Assembly (NCBI GenBank): GCA_021815655.1
Contig: JAKAGJ010000006.1
Coordinates: 1 to 13,678 of the forward strand
Source: Deltaproteobacteria bacterium
GTDB taxonomy: Bacteria > Desulfobacterota > Desulfarculia > Desulfarculales > Desulfarculaceae
DNA: 13,678 nt
Direction: 5' to 3'
Shown here: one piece after another, positions 13,160 through 13,678 of the stretch
How positions within the stretch are numbered: the first letter of the stretch is position 1
How the letters are laid out: each line of letters starts with the position of its first letter
Notes under the pieces: model-generated
The model's database searches: none
What the model was told of the DNA's origin: nothing
What the model saw: only the letters and a program-made list of their open reading frames with translations
Program-made: the position numbers and the translations under genes

Positions 13160-13678
13160 ATGCCCGAACTGCCAGAGGTCGAGAGCGTGCGCCGCACCCT
13201 GATGCCCCGCATCCAGGGCCGGCGCATCGCCAAGGTCAACGCCCCCCAGAACAAGCTCATCCGCCCCAGCCACAAGGCCTTCTGCAAGGGCCTGCCTGGC
13301 CGCCGCGTGCTGGGCTCCGACCGCCGGGGCAAGCTGCTGATGCTTCAGCTGGAGGGCGGGGCCTACCTGGCCGTGCACCTGGGCATGACCGGCCAGCTCA
13401 TCATGGCCGCCCACCGCCCCCAGGCCGACCACGTGCACGTGACCATCGCCTTCGACGACGGCGGCGAGAGCCTCTACTACCGCGACGTGCGCCGCTTCGG
13501 CTTCCTGGCCTTTTGCCCCGACCGGGCGGCTCTCTTGGCCGGCCCCCTGGCCAACATGGGCCCCGACGCCCTGGGCATGGAGGCCGGGCTTTTCGTGGAG
13601 CGTCTGGCCGGGCGGCGGGTGCCGCTCAAGAGTCTGCTCCTGGACCAGCGGGTGCTAGCCGGGGTGGGCAACATCTAC
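13160..13678 (+). CDS. mutM: Formamidopyrimidine-DNA glycosylase MutM/Fpg, 3' end missing
   Basis: The first 173 residues of a base-excision repair enzyme that removes 8-oxoguanine and formamidopyrimidines and nicks the DNA by beta/delta elimination. MPELPEVESVRRTL carries the catalytic N-terminal Pro (after Met removal) and Glu. Lys58 in RRGKLLML matches the conserved active-site Lys. HLGMTGQL near 73-80 and the RDVRRFGFL segment supply the Met, Arg and Phe that fill the gap left by the flipped base. SLLLDQRVLAGVGNIY begins the helix-two-turn-helix DNA-binding region; the zinc finger lies beyond the window. AAAGGAG is four bases from the ATG. The gene diverges from the mreB operon across a 187-base gap. 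Fpg fits better than Nei because of the LPEVE start and the RRFG segment. Confidence 0.93.
   Translation, partial: MPELPEVESVRRTLMPRIQGRRIAKVNAPQNKLIRPSHKAFCKGLPGRRVLGSDRRGKLLMLQLEGGAYLAVHLGMTGQLIMAAHRPQADHVHVTIAFDDGGESLYYRDVRRFGFLAFCPDRAALLAGPLANMGPDALGMEAGLFVERLAGRRVPLKSLLLDQRVLAGVGNIY

Noticed and set aside
12973..13332. Upstream extension of the DUF6485-type frame
   Set aside because: It crosses the strong promoter and runs antisense to mutM; only the cysteine-rich end is family-like.
1..13678. CRISPR arrays, tRNA or rRNA genes, riboswitches, transposases
   Set aside because: I saw no regularly spaced repeats, no cloverleaf or rRNA sequence, no known aptamer core and no transposase-like protein.

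Overview
The window is GC-rich, densely coded bacterial chromosome. Strong Shine-Dalgarno sites, GTG starts, four-base stop/start overlaps and the gene families present (a UbiD/UbiA pair of the type used in menaquinone synthesis, a DUF6485-type cysteine-rich protein, MreB with a GAF protein, DivIVA with DUF167) suggest a high-GC Desulfobacterota (deltaproteobacterial) anaerobe, perhaps near Desulfarculus. That placement is inference from family resemblance; no marker gene proves it. I see no phage, insertion sequence, CRISPR array, rRNA or tRNA, and no gene-free stretch reaches 300 bases.

Layout on the + strand: (1) 1-887, the 3' part of a cysteine-cluster (YkgJ-like) protein coupled to a 69-residue putative helix-turn-helix protein. 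(2) 897-1884, a RarD-type EamA transporter behind a clear sigma70-like promoter. (3) 1885-3762, a UbiD decarboxylase with a palindromic repeat on each side. (4) 3763-5329, a UbiA prenyltransferase overlapping a J-domain/response-receiver fusion. (5) 5405-6424, a GalT-like nucleotidyltransferase. (6) 6554-8206, an acyl-CoA synthetase. (7) 8229-10318, a promoter, a DivIVA-like coiled coil, a hairpin-rich gap, then DUF167 coupled to an exported, tail-anchored zinc peptidase of the peptidase-MA type.

Layout on the - strand: a strong promoter at 13055-13083 drives a DUF6485-type cysteine-rich protein, a two-GAF protein and mreB. A further small cysteine-rich gene follows and ends at a good intrinsic terminator (10334-10361) that separates it from the + strand genes. 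Divergent from this operon, mutM (fpg) starts at 13160 and runs off the end of the window.

Working together: UbiD and UbiA fit the late steps of menaquinone synthesis (MqnL and MqnP of the futalosine route). DivIVA and MreB are both cell-shape proteins but belong to separate convergent units. The most unusual items are the J-domain/receiver fusion, the DUF6485-GAF-mreB operon without mreC or mreD directly downstream, the multi-hairpin repeats flanking ubiD, and the run of perfect inverted repeats between divIVA and the DUF167 gene.
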